From Bifidobacterium sp. ESL0704 (lineage in GTDB: Bacteria; Actinomycetota; Actinomycetes; Actinomycetales; Bifidobacteriaceae), in assembly GCF_029392075.1 (NCBI RefSeq), contig NZ_CP113929.1, forward strand, positions 1,302,001 to 1,366,000: a stretch of DNA of 64,000 nucleotides, read 5' to 3'. The first letter of the stretch is position 1. Each line of letters begins with the position of its first letter. Made by a program: the position numbers and the translations under genes. Below, in pieces: positions 30,077-40,435 of this stretch. The notes under the pieces are model-generated. The model had not been told where the DNA came from. It saw nothing but the letters and a program-made list of their open reading frames with translations, and did no database searches.

Positions 30077-30577
30077 ATGATGACCACGGAGACACGACCG
30101 CAACAGATGGTGGTCACCTATCGTTCCGGATTGCCGGCCTACGACGGGTCAATTCGAATCGAGTTGTCGAACAGACCGGTTCCCTTCCATATCTCACGCT
30201 GCTACCCCGGAACCTTGAGCGAGGCCGAATGCCGACGATTCAGCCTGGCGTCCTGCAGGCTGGCATGCATGAGTCTGGACGTGGTGCGAGGACGCACGCC
30301 TCCGCAAAGGCTGCAACAGGTCCTGAGCGGCCCCTGCGTCCAACGTCTCGAAACCATGTCGTATCTGTTGGAGAACCATCTGCGCACCCATCCGGCACTC
30401 AAGGCCAAGTTGTGTTATCTTCCCGCCATACCCATGTTGGTCTACACCACATTGGTCAGCCCCGAGATCACGGAGACCGTGGTAAGCCTGTCGGTCGGTC
30501 AGTCAACGTACTGGGTCACCCTGGTCTTCAGACGCAACGGATCACGATGGATCTGCACCACCGCCGACCTGGGATGA
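30077..30577 (+). CDS. Rv3235-like family protein (DUF6459 type)
   Basis: A 166-residue protein that matches the actinobacterial Rv3235-like pattern: a helix with LACMSLDVVRGRTPPQRLQQVLSG (family form: V-L-A-G-R-R-P-x-x-Q-L), then later beta strands ETVVSLSVGQSTYWVTLVF ending RWICTTADLG. The function of this family is unknown; in mycobacteria it lies near secA1. The ATG at 30077 or its neighbour at 30080 follows AAAAGGAGG; spacing slightly favours 30080. It sits between guaB3 and fadD and shares no obvious pathway with either. Confidence 0.72.
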   Translation: MMTTETRPQQMVVTYRSGLPAYDGSIRIELSNRPVPFHISRCYPGTLSEAECRRFSLASCRLACMSLDVVRGRTPPQRLQQVLSGPCVQRLETMSYLLENHLRTHPALKAKLCYLPAIPMLVYTTLVSPEITETVVSLSVGQSTYWVTLVFRRNGSRWICTTADLG

Positions 30578-30656
30578 GGCGGTATGAACAGCCCCCATGC
30601 AGGGTCAAAGTTACGCTAACGTAGTTTTGGGGCAACGAGCGCGTATAGTTGTGCTT

Positions 30657-32702
30657 ATGTTGCGAGAATTCTATTTGGATCCTGTCACCAAGACCACAGA
30701 TAAGGACACCATTTATTCACTGTTGTCCAAAAGAGCCGGAAAAGACCCCGACGGCGAGATAGCTGAATGGCTGGACGGAAACACCCAGCAATGGCAAAGC
30801 GTGACAGCCGGTGAAATGCTCGATCGCGTGCGCTCGGTAGCCAAGGGACTCATGGGCCTGGGGGCCAAGGCAGGGAGCATGGTCGTCATTTATGCCGCGA
30901 CCAGTTACGAATGGGGAGTGGTCGACTTCGCATGTGCCGCCATCGGGGCGGTAAGCGTGCCGATTTACGAAACGGATTCGCCCAAGCAGGCCAAAGGCAT
31001 CGTCGAGGATGTGGACCCGATTGTCGCTTTCGGCGGGGATGCCGAGCATACCCAGACACTCGAGGAACTACGCCGCGACCGCGAAGGCCTCAAGTATGTA
31101 TTCAACCTGCAGGAGGGCGGCCTGGACGCCATCTCGGATTTCGGGACTTCGGTCAGCGATGAAAAGCTCGACGAAGCCATCTCCCGCGTACGCGCCGATG
31201 ACATGCTGACCATCGTCTACACCTCCGGTTCCACAGGCAAGCCCAAAGGCGTCATGCTTTCGCACCGTAATTTCGTTTCCACGACGTTCATCGGCTGGGC
31301 GGTGCTCGACGACATGCTGTATCAGCCGAGCAGGCTGCTGCTCTTCCTGCCCCTGGCACATTGCTTCGCCCGCTACATCCAGTATGTGGCCATCGGCGCG
31401 CACGGCGTGGTGGGCTACACCTCGAGCGCCAAGCATCTGCTCACCGATCTGAGGACCTTCCAGCCGACGTATCTGCTTGGGGTGCCGCGTGTATTCGAGA
31501 AGGTCTACAACGCAGCCTCCCAGAAGGCGGGCGCAGGGCTTCAGGGCCGCGTGTTCGGCATGGCGTTCGATCACTTCGTGCGTTGGTCGAAGGACGGGCA
31601 GGAAGGCAGGGGCCACACCATTGCCGAACGTATCAAGCACAGGTTCTACATGAAGACGGTCGGCGCTTCCGTACGCAGCGCCTTGGGTCCGAAACTGAAA
31701 TATCTGGCTTGCGGCGGCGCCCCGATGAACGCCGACCTCGCGCACTTCTTCAACGGCATGGACGGCATCACCTTCATCCAGGGATACGGCATGACCGAAA
31801 CGGCGGCCCCCTGCATCGTCGCCTTCCAGGACTTCAACAAGGTCGGAGCCGTCGGACGTCCCGGCACCGGCATCGCCATCAAACTTGCCGACGACGACGA
31901 GCTGCTGATCAACGGCGAGGACGTCTTCCTCGGCTACTACAAGCAGCCGAAACTGACGGCCGAGGCCAAGGAACCGGGCGGCTGGGTGCATTCCGGCGAC
32001 ATCGCCCAGATCGACGACGACGGTTTCGTCTACATCACCGGAAGGAAAAAGGACATCATCATCACCGCCGGCGGCAAGAACGTCAGCCCCGCCCCGATGG
32101 AAGACACCATCGGCACCTGCCCGGTCGTCTCCCATGCTGTCGTGATCGGCGACGGCCGTCCCTTCATCGCCGCGCTCATCGAGCTCGATCCCGAGATGGT
32201 GCGCTCCTGGCTTGCCAACAACGGCATGGATGAGAATATGCCCATGCCGGATATCTGCAAGAACGATGCCGTTCGGGCCTTCGTCCAGCAATATATCGAT
32301 CAGGCCAACAGTTCGGTCTCGCGCGCCGAATCCATACGTAAGTTCGTCATCATCCCGGATCAGTTCACTCAGGAGAACGGCATGCTGACGCCAAGCATGA
32401 AGGTCGTGCGCGGTGAGGTCCTGAAACACTACGCCGATCTCATCAACACGCAGGTCTATACTCCTAAGACGCGAGTCAAGCCGGCCCCGTCGGCTACTGC
32501 AGGCTTCATCGACAAGACCGCGGAATCCGTACGTCAAGCCACTGATGCCATGACGCCTAAAGTCCGCGAAGCCTATGAGCAGGCCAGGCAGAATGTAGGC
32601 GTCCATCTTGCCGAACGCGAAACGGAGCATGACGGCGACGATTCTCGCGAGGATACACCGAAGGCGCAAGAGCAGGGAAACGACTCGCCAGCAGAAAAAT
32701 AA
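30657..32702 (+). CDS. fadD: Long-chain acyl-CoA synthetase (AMP-binding)
   Basis: A 681-residue adenylate-forming enzyme activating long-chain fatty acids to acyl-CoA or acyl-AMP. The P-loop YTSGSTGKPKGVMLSH lies near residue 190, A5 motif GYGMTETAAP near 375, A7 SGDIAQIDDDGF and A8 ITGRKKDIIITAGGKN near 460. The C-terminal 80 residues are charged and lie beyond the usual family end. No ribosome-binding site precedes the ATG; TATAGT at 30644-30649, 7 bases before it, could drive a leaderless transcript. With no beta-oxidation genes nearby, a role in recycling exogenous fatty acids is likely. Confidence 0.93.
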   Translation: MLREFYLDPVTKTTDKDTIYSLLSKRAGKDPDGEIAEWLDGNTQQWQSVTAGEMLDRVRSVAKGLMGLGAKAGSMVVIYAATSYEWGVVDFACAAIGAVSVPIYETDSPKQAKGIVEDVDPIVAFGGDAEHTQTLEELRRDREGLKYVFNLQEGGLDAISDFGTSVSDEKLDEAISRVRADDMLTIVYTSGSTGKPKGVMLSHRNFVSTTFIGWAVLDDMLYQPSRLLLFLPLAHCFARYIQYVAIGAHGVVGYTSSAKHLLTDLRTFQPTYLLGVPRVFEKVYNAASQKAGAGLQGRVFGMAFDHFVRWSKDGQEGRGHTIAERIKHRFYMKTVGASVRSALGPKLKYLACGGAPMNADLAHFFNGMDGITFIQGYGMTETAAPCIVAFQDFNKVGAVGRPGTGIAIKLADDDELLINGEDVFLGYYKQPKLTAEAKEPGGWVHSGDIAQIDDDGFVYITGRKKDIIITAGGKNVSPAPMEDTIGTCPVVSHAVVIGDGRPFIAALIELDPEMVRSWLANNGMDENMPMPDICKNDAVRAFVQQYIDQANSSVSRAESIRKFVIIPDQFTQENGMLTPSMKVVRGEVLKHYADLINTQVYTPKTRVKPAPSATAGFIDKTAESVRQATDAMTPKVREAYEQARQNVGVHLAERETEHDGDDSREDTPKAQEQGNDSPAEK

Positions 32703-32734
32703 ACGGCCGCTAAAGCATACAGAGGAGCAGAGCA

Positions 32735-33217
32735 TTGTCGTTACGAGAAATAAGGGTCGTGCCGGATCCGGTGTTGAGGACCCCATGCGAACCGATTCGT
32801 GAGATAACCCCAGCCGTACGCAACATGGTGCAGGATTTGCTGGATACCGTCGACGACCCCGGCCGCGCGGGGCTCTCCGCCAACCAGATCGGCATCAGCC
32901 TGCGCGCGTTCTCCTACAACATCGACGGCAAGCTCGGCTACGTGCTGAACCCCGTCCTCGAAGAGACCCGGGGAGAGCAGTACGGCGACGAAGGTTGCCT
33001 TTCGGTGCCCAAGCTCTGGTACAAGACCAGACGCGCCGATTACGCCCGCGTGCGCGGCATCGATCTTGACGGCAAGACCATCGTCGTCGAGGGCACCGGC
33101 ATCATGGGCCGTATGCTTCAGCACGAGACGGACCATCTCGACGGCCACATCTATCTCGACCGTCTTGAGAAGGAGGAACGCCGCGAGGCCATGCGGCGCA
33201 TGCGTTCCGTACAATAA
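32735..33217 (+). CDS. def: Peptide deformylase
   Basis: A 160-residue metalloprotease-fold enzyme that removes the formyl group from new proteins. All three motifs are present: GLSANQIGI (G-x-G/A-x-A-A-x-Q type), EGCLSVP with the metal-binding Cys, and QHETDHLDG with the HExxH-type ligands, here HETDH. The start is a TTG at 32735, 7 bases after AGGAG, since no ATG fits. It follows fadD by 32 bases and probably shares its transcript. Confidence 0.95.
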   Translation: MSLREIRVVPDPVLRTPCEPIREITPAVRNMVQDLLDTVDDPGRAGLSANQIGISLRAFSYNIDGKLGYVLNPVLEETRGEQYGDEGCLSVPKLWYKTRRADYARVRGIDLDGKTIVVEGTGIMGRMLQHETDHLDGHIYLDRLEKEERREAMRRMRSVQ

Positions 33218-33227
33218 GCCGAGTCTT

Positions 33228-33479
33228 GTCAGGCTGCATTGGAGTAATGCAACCTGACGATCGATGTCGCCGCTTGACCTCCGCAAACAGTCATGGAGAT
33301 CAAGCGGCGAGGTGTATCTGCCACGATTCGGCAGCAACACGCCTTGGCAGTGACACCGGCGATATTCAGGCATGGACCGCGCTAGAGTTGTCTTGCCATG
33401 GTTCGCCATCGCCGTCGTCGCCGTCACAAGCCATCAGCGTTTTCTGATCAACGACTGGCGGCGATGGCGAACCATGGCA
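33228..33479. repeat. Cluster of inverted repeats between def and the ABC exporter
   Basis: Four inverted repeats fill most of the 301-base gap: 33228-33240 with 33246-33258 (13 bp, one mismatch); 33268-33277 with 33300-33309 (10 bp perfect, CGCCGCTTGA); CTGCC/GGCAG at 33318-33334; and a 21-bp perfect pair at 33394-33414 and 33459-33479. None is followed by a T run. The first could end the fadD-def transcript; the 21-bp pair, 40 bases before the exporter start, could be an operator or a leader stem-loop. Confidence 0.8.
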
Positions 33480-33518
33480 GAGAGAACAACAAATCGAAGA
33501 TGATGCGAGGGTTCATCA

Positions 33519-35378
33519 ATGTACGTCGATCCTGAACGCAACCGAACGTCAGGCAATCTCAAATGGATTCTGCAGTACTGCAAGCCCGACCTGCCGCGCG
33601 TGGCGGTGTCGGTGCTCCTATTGCTCATCAATGACGCCATGGCCGTCACCATGCCGTTGTTGGCCGGCCTGATCGTCGACCAGGTCATCGGAGCCAGACA
33701 TCTCGATATACTTACCCGTATCTGCGCGGCCATGATCGTGGTGACGCTCGTGCGCGTGATTTCGCGCTATATCTATCAGATCCTGATGGAACGTTTCGGC
33801 CAGAATTCGATCTACCGGCTGGTCAGCGACGAATACGAAAAACTGCACGAACTCGACTTCACCTATTTCAACCACACCCGCAACGGCGACATCATGAGCC
33901 GCATGACAAGCGACACCGAGGCGATCCGTCACTTCCTGTGCTGGGTGAGCTATCAGGCCACCGATTGCGTGGTCATGTTCCTCGGTGCCCTGTGCGTGAT
34001 GTATACCATCGACTGGCGGCTGGCTCTGGCACTCACCTGCGTCACCCCGTTCATCTTCATCCTCACCCGTGCGCTTTCCAAGCGCGCCGCACCGCTGTTC
34101 TACGCCATCCGCAACTCGCTGGCCGATCTCAATTCCATGGTCGAGGAGAACATCGAAGGCAACCGTGTGGTCAAGGCCTTCGTGCGCGAGGATTACGAGA
34201 CCGAAAAATTCGACAGGCACAACGACGACTACATGCAAAAGAACATGGATTCGGCCTACAACAACCGCAAGTTCATGCCGTGGCTCGACGGTCTGGGCTT
34301 CTCGTTGCAGCTCATCACGCTGGGGGTCGGCGGATTCCTCGTCATCAAAGGCCATATGACGATCGGCAACCTCGTGAGCTTCAACAGCCTGTTGTGGATG
34401 ATCGACGGACCGGTACGGCAGTCCGGTTGGCTGATCAACGACTGGCAGCGATTCGGCGCCAGCTGCATCAAGATCCGTCGCCTGCTTACGGCGGAATCCC
34501 GTATCACCGAAAAGCCGCATGCCGAGGAATCGGTCAGACACGCGGTCGACATCCAAGAGCGGGTGGGCGTACGCAAACCCGAGAGTGTCAGCCCCGATCG
34601 TATGAGCGGCGAGATACGTTTCGACCACGTCAGCTTCGCCTTCCCGGACGATCCGGAGACGCCGGTCTTGAAAGACCTTAATTTCTATGTCCCCGCAGGA
34701 ACGAAGCTCGGTATTCTGGGCGAGACGGGGGCCGGCAAATCCACGCTCGTCAACCTCATCGCCCGATTCTACGATCCCACTGTCGGCACTGTCTTGCTCG
34801 ATGGCATCGACGCCCGCGACTGGCCGCTGAAAACCCTGCGCAATCAGGTAAGCATCGTGGCGCAAGACACCTTCCTCTTCTCCGACACCATCGGCGACAA
34901 CATCGGCTTCGGTGCAGGTTCCTCACGTTCCTCCGACCCGGCCTATATCCGTCGCATGGCCGGTATCGCCGGGGCGGACGAGTTCATCTCCTCGATGCCC
35001 GAAGGCTACGACACCATCGTCGGCGAGCGGGGAGTCGGACTTTCAGGCGGGCAGAAACAGCGTCTTTCGCTCGCACGAGCCCTGGCCGACGACCCCTCCG
35101 TTCTGATCATGGACGACACCACATCGGCGGTCGACATGGAAACCGAGGCACAGATTCAAGAGCATCTTCGCCACATGGAGACACGCAAGACGGTCGTCAC
35201 CATCGCCCATCGCATCTCCTCGGTCAAGGACGCCGACCTGATCCTGGTACTGGAACACGGCCGCATCGTCGAACGCGGCGACCACGAGCATCTGGTGGCG
35301 GCCCATGGCCGTTATTGGGAGATATACCGTAAACAGCTGGGCGTCGAATCCGGCGGTTCCCAAGGATTCGAAGAGTAG
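33519..35378 (+). CDS. ABC exporter subunit (permease-ATPase) with degenerate catalytic site
   Basis: A 619-residue half-transporter: six membrane spans in residues 20-320 (ABC type 1 exporter), then an ATPase domain with Walker A GETGAGKST at 401-409, signature LSGGQKQRLSLARAL and Walker B VLIMDDTTSAVD. The catalytic Glu that normally follows Walker B is Asp533. An unusual linker of about 30 residues (near 330-362) precedes the ATPase domain. With the next gene it forms a heterodimeric exporter of the multidrug or lipid type; the substrate is unknown. Confidence 0.93.
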   Translation: MYVDPERNRTSGNLKWILQYCKPDLPRVAVSVLLLLINDAMAVTMPLLAGLIVDQVIGARHLDILTRICAAMIVVTLVRVISRYIYQILMERFGQNSIYRLVSDEYEKLHELDFTYFNHTRNGDIMSRMTSDTEAIRHFLCWVSYQATDCVVMFLGALCVMYTIDWRLALALTCVTPFIFILTRALSKRAAPLFYAIRNSLADLNSMVEENIEGNRVVKAFVREDYETEKFDRHNDDYMQKNMDSAYNNRKFMPWLDGLGFSLQLITLGVGGFLVIKGHMTIGNLVSFNSLLWMIDGPVRQSGWLINDWQRFGASCIKIRRLLTAESRITEKPHAEESVRHAVDIQERVGVRKPESVSPDRMSGEIRFDHVSFAFPDDPETPVLKDLNFYVPAGTKLGILGETGAGKSTLVNLIARFYDPTVGTVLLDGIDARDWPLKTLRNQVSIVAQDTFLFSDTIGDNIGFGAGSSRSSDPAYIRRMAGIAGADEFISSMPEGYDTIVGERGVGLSGGQKQRLSLARALADDPSVLIMDDTTSAVDMETEAQIQEHLRHMETRKTVVTIAHRISSVKDADLILVLEHGRIVERGDHEHLVAAHGRYWEIYRKQLGVESGGSQGFEE

Positions 35379-35391
35379 GAAGGAGGCAATC

Positions 35392-37209
35392 ATGGCAAAA
35401 CGCAATACCTATAACGAGGACGAAGAGCTCGAAGAGAAAATCAACCTCCACGACATCGTCCGCATAGCCGCCTATCTCAAAGCGTATCTCGGCCAAGTGG
35501 CCCGCATCGTCGTCGTGGTGCTGCTGATGAGTTGCATCACCGTCGCGGCCCCCTATCTGACAAAAATCATGATCGACTCCGCCATCCCGCACAAGGATTT
35601 CGGCCAGTTGGGGCTGCTTGCCGGCGTATTCGCCGTGCTCATCGTGCTCTATGAGATCGGCGTGCGCTACAGGACCGTGGCGATCACCCGGGTAGGGCAG
35701 ATGATGCTCAAGGACATGCGGCGCGACCTCTTCACCCATATCCAGACCCTGCCGTTCAGCTATTTCGACTCACGTCCCCATGGCAAGATCCTGGTGCGCG
35801 TCGTCAACTACGTCAACACGCTTTCCGACACGCTTTCCAGCGGCCTGATCAACGTGATCGCCGACATCTTCACCTTCGTGGTCACCTTGGTGGTCATGTT
35901 CGTCGTCGATTGGAGGCTGGCGCTCTTCAGCCTCATCCTCTTCCCGCTGCTGACCCTCTGGGTGCTGGTGCTGCAGCGTGTGCAGAAGCACGCCTACCAG
36001 CTGCTCTCCAACAAGCAGAGCAACCTCAACGCCTATGTGCACGAATCGATCGCCGGGGTCAAGACCACCCAGACCTTCGCACGCGAGCGCAAGCAGTTCG
36101 AGACTTTCCAGGAGCAGCAGGGCACGGTGCGTCACTTCTATATGAGGGCGATTTACGTGCAGGACCTCATGTGGCCCGGCGTGCAGACCATCAGCGCCAT
36201 GACCATGGCCTTCATCTACTATGTCGGCATCATGGGCCTGGGCGGGGTCAACGTCACCACGGGTGTGCTCATCGCCTTCGTCGGCTATGCCAACAACTTC
36301 TGGAACCCGGTCATCGACCTGGGCAACTTCTACAACCAGCTGATCACCTGCTCGGCCTATCTTGAGCGCATCTTCGAGACGCTTGACATCAAGCCGGAGA
36401 TCACCAACAAGCCGGGAGCCGCGTCGCTGCCGCACATCCGCGGCAAGGTCGACTTCAACGACGTCGTCTTCCGCTACGAGCCCGACGGCCGCAATATCCT
36501 GAACCTCGTTGATTTCCATATCGAGCCGGGCAAGACCATTGCTCTGGTTGGGCCCACCGGCGCAGGCAAGACCACCATCGTCAGCCTCCTGTCGCGCTTC
36601 TACGACGTGAGCGAGGGGTCGATCGCCATCGACGGCTACGACATCCGCGATGTCACGCTGCAATCGCTGCGCCGGCAGATGGGCGTGATGCTGCAGGATA
36701 CGTTCGTCTTCTCCGGCAACGTGCGCGAGAACATCCGATACGGCAGGCTCGACGCCACCGACGAGGACATCGTCGAGGCGGCCAAGGCCGTACACGCCGA
36801 CGAGTTCATCCGTGAGATGCCCGACGGCTACGACACGGTGGTCGAGGAACGCGGCTCAACGATGTCGGCCGGGCAGCGCCAGCTGATCTCCTTTGCCCGA
36901 GTGCTTCTTGCCGACCCGCGCATCCTCATCCTGGACGAAGCGACCAGCAACATCGACACCCGTACCGAGCAGGCGTTGCAGGCCGGTCTCCAGCACCTGC
37001 TGAAGGGACGCACCAGCTTCGTGATCGCGCACCGTCTTTCCACCATCGAGAATTCCGACGAGATCTACTACATCGACCACGGCCAGATCGTCGAGCATGG
37101 CACGCATGCGCAATTGCTCAAGAAGAAGGGCGCGTACTACCGCCTCTACGAATCCCAGTACGCCATGCTCAAGGTGCAGGAGGACAACCGGGATGGCGCA
37201 TCCGCCTAG
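35392..37209 (+). CDS. ABC exporter subunit (permease-ATPase) with intact catalytic Glu
   Basis: A 605-residue partner of the preceding gene with six spans (about 30-320) and an ATPase domain: Walker [10 protein letters not shown] near 387, signature [15 protein letters not shown] (Ala for the second Gly of LSGGQ), and Walker [13 protein letters not shown] with catalytic Glu516. In heterodimeric exporters, the intact Walker B pairs with the other subunit's canonical signature to form the hydrolytic site, as is possible here. Start at the ATG at 35392, just after AGGAGG; a reading from 35305 overlaps the upstream gene. Fourteen bases separate the two genes. Confidence 0.93.
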   Translation: MAKRNTYNEDEELEEKINLHDIVRIAAYLKAYLGQVARIVVVVLLMSCITVAAPYLTKIMIDSAIPHKDFGQLGLLAGVFAVLIVLYEIGVRYRTVAITRVGQMMLKDMRRDLFTHIQTLPFSYFDSRPHGKILVRVVNYVNTLSDTLSSGLINVIADIFTFVVTLVVMFVVDWRLALFSLILFPLLTLWVLVLQRVQKHAYQLLSNKQSNLNAYVHESIAGVKTTQTFARERKQFETFQEQQGTVRHFYMRAIYVQDLMWPGVQTISAMTMAFIYYVGIMGLGGVNVTTGVLIAFVGYANNFWNPVIDLGNFYNQLITCSAYLERIFETLDIKPEITNKPGAASLPHIRGKVDFNDVVFRYEPDGRNILNLVDFHIEPGKTIALVGPTGAGKTTIVSLLSRFYDVSEGSIAIDGYDIRDVTLQSLRRQMGVMLQDTFVFSGNVRENIRYGRLDATDEDIVEAAKAVHADEFIREMPDGYDTVVEERGSTMSAGQRQLISFARVLLADPRILILDEATSNIDTRTEQALQAGLQHLLKGRTSFVIAHRLSTIENSDEIYYIDHGQIVEHGTHAQLLKKKGAYYRLYESQYAMLKVQEDNRDGASA

Positions 37210-37229
37210 CCGGAATCGAGCCAACCGAT

Positions 37230-37280
37230 GGAACGGGGTTTCGCCGACCAAACGCTGTCGCCGAAACCCCGTTCCCTTAT
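37230..37280 (+). terminator. Terminator of the ABC exporter operon
   Basis: A 14-bp perfect stem, GGAACGGGGTTTCG (37230-37243) with its complement at 37262-37275, and an 18-base loop lies 20 bases after the stop; only a short CTTATT tail follows. The remaining 210 bases before rpsB are leader and promoter region with a T-rich stretch near 37295-37310. Confidence 0.75.
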
Positions 37281-37493
37281 TCAAGGGCTGTGGTATTTTA
37301 TTGTTTGTGTGTTCAAGGTGCGCGAGGCTGTCACGTCGCTGAGCAATCCACTCAATATTGTCTAACAAACACACAAATTCGCGTCATGCACGTGACGGAC
37401 TGTGTCGGTCGACCGACTCGCCTGCAAAAAGGCGGGGACGTTGCACGCAGACCCGCATGGCCAGGCAATAACCGACTGAAAGGTAGCATTATC

Positions 37494-38354
37494 ATGGCTC
37501 AAATCACTATGAGCGACATGCTGAAGGCAGGACTGCACTTCGGCCACCAGACCCGTCGTTGGAACCCCAAGATGAAGCAGTACATCCTGATGGAGCGCAA
37601 CGGCATCCACATCATCAATCTCTTCAAGTCGCTCGACCTGATCGACAAGGCCTACGATTTCATCAAGCAGACCGTGGCCCACAACGGCACCGTGCTCTTC
37701 GTCGGCACGAAGAAGCAGGCTCAGGAAGCCATCGCCGCACAGGCCACCCGCGTCAACATGCCGTATGTCTCCGAGCGTTGGCTCGGTGGCATGCTCACCA
37801 ACTTCCAGACCGTCTCCAAGCGCGTCGCGCGCCTGAAGGAACTGGAAGAGATGGACTTCACCGACGTCCACGGCAGCGGCCTGACCAAGAAGGAACTGCT
37901 GCTGCTTGAGCGCGAGAAGAACAAGCTGGAGAAGCAGCTCGGTGGCATCCGCAACATGAACCGCACTCCTTCGGCCATGTTCGTCGTCGACATCAACAAG
38001 GAGGCGTTGGCCGTCGAAGAAGCTCACAAGCTGAGCATTCCGGTCGTCGCCATCGTCGACACGAACACCGATCCCGATCTCGTCGACTATCCGATTCCGG
38101 CCAATGACGATGCCATTCGTGGCGTCGAGCTGCTGACCAGCCTCATGGCTGACGCCGTGGCGGATGGCCTGCTGGAGCGGAGCGGCAAGGCGGAGAAGAC
38201 CGAGGACAAGGCCGAGCAGCCGATGGCCGCTTGGGAAAAGGACCTCTTGAAGGACAAGGAAGAGAAGCCTGCAGAGAGCGCATCGGCGACCGCCGAGACC
38301 AGCCCGGCCGCAGCCAAGTCCGAAGAGACGAAGGTCGAAGAGGCCAAGGCCTGA
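37494..38354 (+). CDS. rpsB: 30S ribosomal protein S2
   Basis: A 286-residue S2 protein, identified by [22 protein letters not shown] at the start, [11 protein letters not shown] and the [26 protein letters not shown] region. It anchors to the 30S subunit with S1. The C-terminal 55 residues are an Ala/Glu/Lys-rich tail typical of actinobacteria. Start at the ATG at 37494 after AAAGGTAG; the upstream in-frame ORF is leader. The ~190-base leader may regulate the gene, as rpsB leaders do elsewhere, but I recognise no defined element. Confidence 0.98.
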   Translation: MAQITMSDMLKAGLHFGHQTRRWNPKMKQYILMERNGIHIINLFKSLDLIDKAYDFIKQTVAHNGTVLFVGTKKQAQEAIAAQATRVNMPYVSERWLGGMLTNFQTVSKRVARLKELEEMDFTDVHGSGLTKKELLLLEREKNKLEKQLGGIRNMNRTPSAMFVVDINKEALAVEEAHKLSIPVVAIVDTNTDPDLVDYPIPANDDAIRGVELLTSLMADAVADGLLERSGKAEKTEDKAEQPMAAWEKDLLKDKEEKPAESASATAETSPAAAKSEETKVEEAKA

Positions 38355-38451
38355 CCGACATTGCATACAAAGGCGGTGTCGGAACCTTCCGGGCTTTCGC
38401 ACCGCCTTTGGCGCATTCAATACATATTCAGTATTTTTAAAGGAGATATCA

Positions 38452-39303
38452 ATGGCAGCAGTAACAGCAGCTTTGATCAAGCAAGTGCGCGACGACACCG
38501 GCGCCGGCATGATGGACGTCAAGAAGGCGCTCACCGAAGCCGAGGGCGACGTGGCACGCGCCAAGGAAATCATTCGCGCCAAGGGCATTCAGGCCGCAGG
38601 CAAGCGTGAGGGCCGCACCGCCCAGGAAGGCACCATCGCCTCCCGCGTGGTCGACACCGACAACGGTCAGGCCGGTTACGCCGTCGAGCTCAACTCCGAG
38701 ACCGACTTCGTGGCCAAGACCCCGAAGTTCGTCGCCTTCACTGACAAGGTGCTCGATAACGCCATCGCCGCAGGCGCAAGCACTGCCGACGAGGTTCTCG
38801 CCGCCAAGAGCGAGGATGGCACCGTCAAGGAGAGCGTCGAGGAAGCGGCAGCCCTCTTCGGCGAGCATGTCAAGGTCGGCCAGGTGGCCAAGGTCGAAGG
38901 CCCGAAGGTCGAGATCTACGCGCACAAGAAGTCCGCAGAGATGCCGCCGAGCATCGTCGCCATCGTCGCCACCGATGAAAAGGGAGCGTCAGTAGCGCAT
39001 GAGGCCGCTCTGCAGATTTCCGCCATGGGTGCGAAGTGGCTCACCCGCGAGGATGTGCCGGAAGACGTGGTCGCTTCCGAGCGTCGCGTGGCCACCGAGA
39101 AGTCCCAAGCCGAAGGCAAGCCCGAGAAGATCATCCCCAAGATCGTCGAAGGTCGTATGAACGCCTTCTACAAGGAGAATGTGCTGCTCGAGCAGGAGTA
39201 TGTCAAGGACACCTCCAAGCGTGTGGGCGATCTGTTCAAGGAAGTCGGCGGCCAGCTGCTCGGCTTCGCTCGTATCGAGGTCGGCAAGGGCGAAGAGAAG
39301 TGA
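38452..39303 (+). CDS. tsf: Elongation factor Ts
   Basis: A 283-residue nucleotide exchange factor for EF-Tu. The N-terminal UBA-like domain contains LIKQVRDDTGAGMMDVKKALTEAEGD, followed by the core with ELNSETDFVAK and a C-terminal VLLEQEYVKD. It follows rpsB by 97 bases, the near-universal order, and has the ribosome-binding site AAAGGAG. The pair is probably co-transcribed and ends at the terminator near 39339. Confidence 0.98.
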   Translation: MAAVTAALIKQVRDDTGAGMMDVKKALTEAEGDVARAKEIIRAKGIQAAGKREGRTAQEGTIASRVVDTDNGQAGYAVELNSETDFVAKTPKFVAFTDKVLDNAIAAGASTADEVLAAKSEDGTVKESVEEAAALFGEHVKVGQVAKVEGPKVEIYAHKKSAEMPPSIVAIVATDEKGASVAHEAALQISAMGAKWLTREDVPEDVVASERRVATEKSQAEGKPEKIIPKIVEGRMNAFYKENVLLEQEYVKDTSKRVGDLFKEVGGQLLGFARIEVGKGEEK

Positions 39304-39338
39304 TTCGTCGCTCTCCGCGGTTCTGATCTGATCTGAAT

Positions 39339-39375
39339 AATTGGCCGGTATCTTCGGGTACCGGCCAATTGTTGT
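39339..39375 (+). terminator. Terminator of rpsB-tsf
   Basis: A 12-bp perfect stem (AATTGGCCGGTA with TACCGGCCAATT) and 8-base loop is followed by GTTGTCT, 36 bases after the tsf stop. The T run is weak. Confidence 0.8.
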
Positions 39376-39586
39376 CTATCACGATATCCGAGGATTCTTT
39401 GTAGCAACAATGTCCGGCGATCGGCTGCTCCTATGAAGCACTGATTCATCGCCGGCAGTAGCGGCTGCGGTCGAAAAGATCGGCCGATCAGGGCAGTGGA
39501 GCTGGCCGGGGGACTGCTGTCGCCGTGAACAGATAACCTGTTAGTCAGTAATATGCCGCCAAACCCCAAGAACAGAGAGGCCGCTG

Positions 39587-40336
39587 ATGACTAACGATGG
39601 CAAGGACGATACCAAGCGCCGAGTGCTGCTGAAGCTTTCAGGTGAAGCATTCGGCGGTGGTCATATCGGTATCGATACGGCGGTTATTCGCCGTGTCGCA
39701 CAGGAGATCCATACAGCGGTAGGGCGAGGTGTCGAGGTCGCGATTGTCGTCGGCGGCGGCAATTTCTTCCGCGGCGCGGAACTCCAGCAGGCCGGTATCG
39801 AACGCAGCCGTGGCGACTACATGGGCATGCTCGGAACCGTCATGAACTGTCTCGCTCTTCAGGATTTCCTCGAACAGGAAGGCCAGGCCACTCGCGTCCA
39901 GACCGCCATCACCATGGGCCAGGTCGCAGAACCCTATATCCCGTTGAAAGCCATTCGCCACCTTGAAAAGGGACGGGTGGTTATTTTCGGTGCAGGTGCG
40001 GGCATGCCGTATTTCTCCACCGACACCGTCTCCATCCAACGTTCGCTTGAGATTCACTGCGACGCGGTGCTTATGGGCAAAAACGGCGTGGATGGCATCT
40101 ATACCGCGGATCCTCGCAAGGATTCGAGCGCCAGACGTTTCAAGACCCTGAGCTACAAGCGGGCTCTGGTCGACAACCTCGCCGTCATGGATGCCGCAGC
40201 GCTTTCCATGGCCCGCGACAACGACCAGCACATCCGTGTATTCGGCTTGGAAGAAGCCGGAAACGTCACCAAGGCCCTGGTCGGGGAGCCCATCGGGACC
40301 TTGGTGTCCAACATGGAATCGGAAATCGCCCAATAA
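39587..40336 (+). CDS. pyrH: UMP kinase
   Basis: A 249-residue amino-acid-kinase-fold enzyme converting UMP to UDP. Signatures: [44 protein letters not shown] and [14 protein letters not shown], the bacterial UMP kinase pattern. Bacterial PyrH is hexameric, allosterically activated by GTP and inhibited by UTP. It opens the pyrH-frr-cdsA-rlmN run. The ATG at 39587 follows AGAGG by 6-7 bases. Confidence 0.97.
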   Translation: MTNDGKDDTKRRVLLKLSGEAFGGGHIGIDTAVIRRVAQEIHTAVGRGVEVAIVVGGGNFFRGAELQQAGIERSRGDYMGMLGTVMNCLALQDFLEQEGQATRVQTAITMGQVAEPYIPLKAIRHLEKGRVVIFGAGAGMPYFSTDTVSIQRSLEIHCDAVLMGKNGVDGIYTADPRKDSSARRFKTLSYKRALVDNLAVMDAAALSMARDNDQHIRVFGLEEAGNVTKALVGEPIGTLVSNMESEIAQ

Positions 40337-40435
40337 TACGGCGACATCCCTTTTCTATGTTTTCCAGAAGTCATTAATCCACCCAACACAAAACGCAAAC
40401 CAGTGGCTCGCATCGCGGGCCGTGAAGGAGAAACC

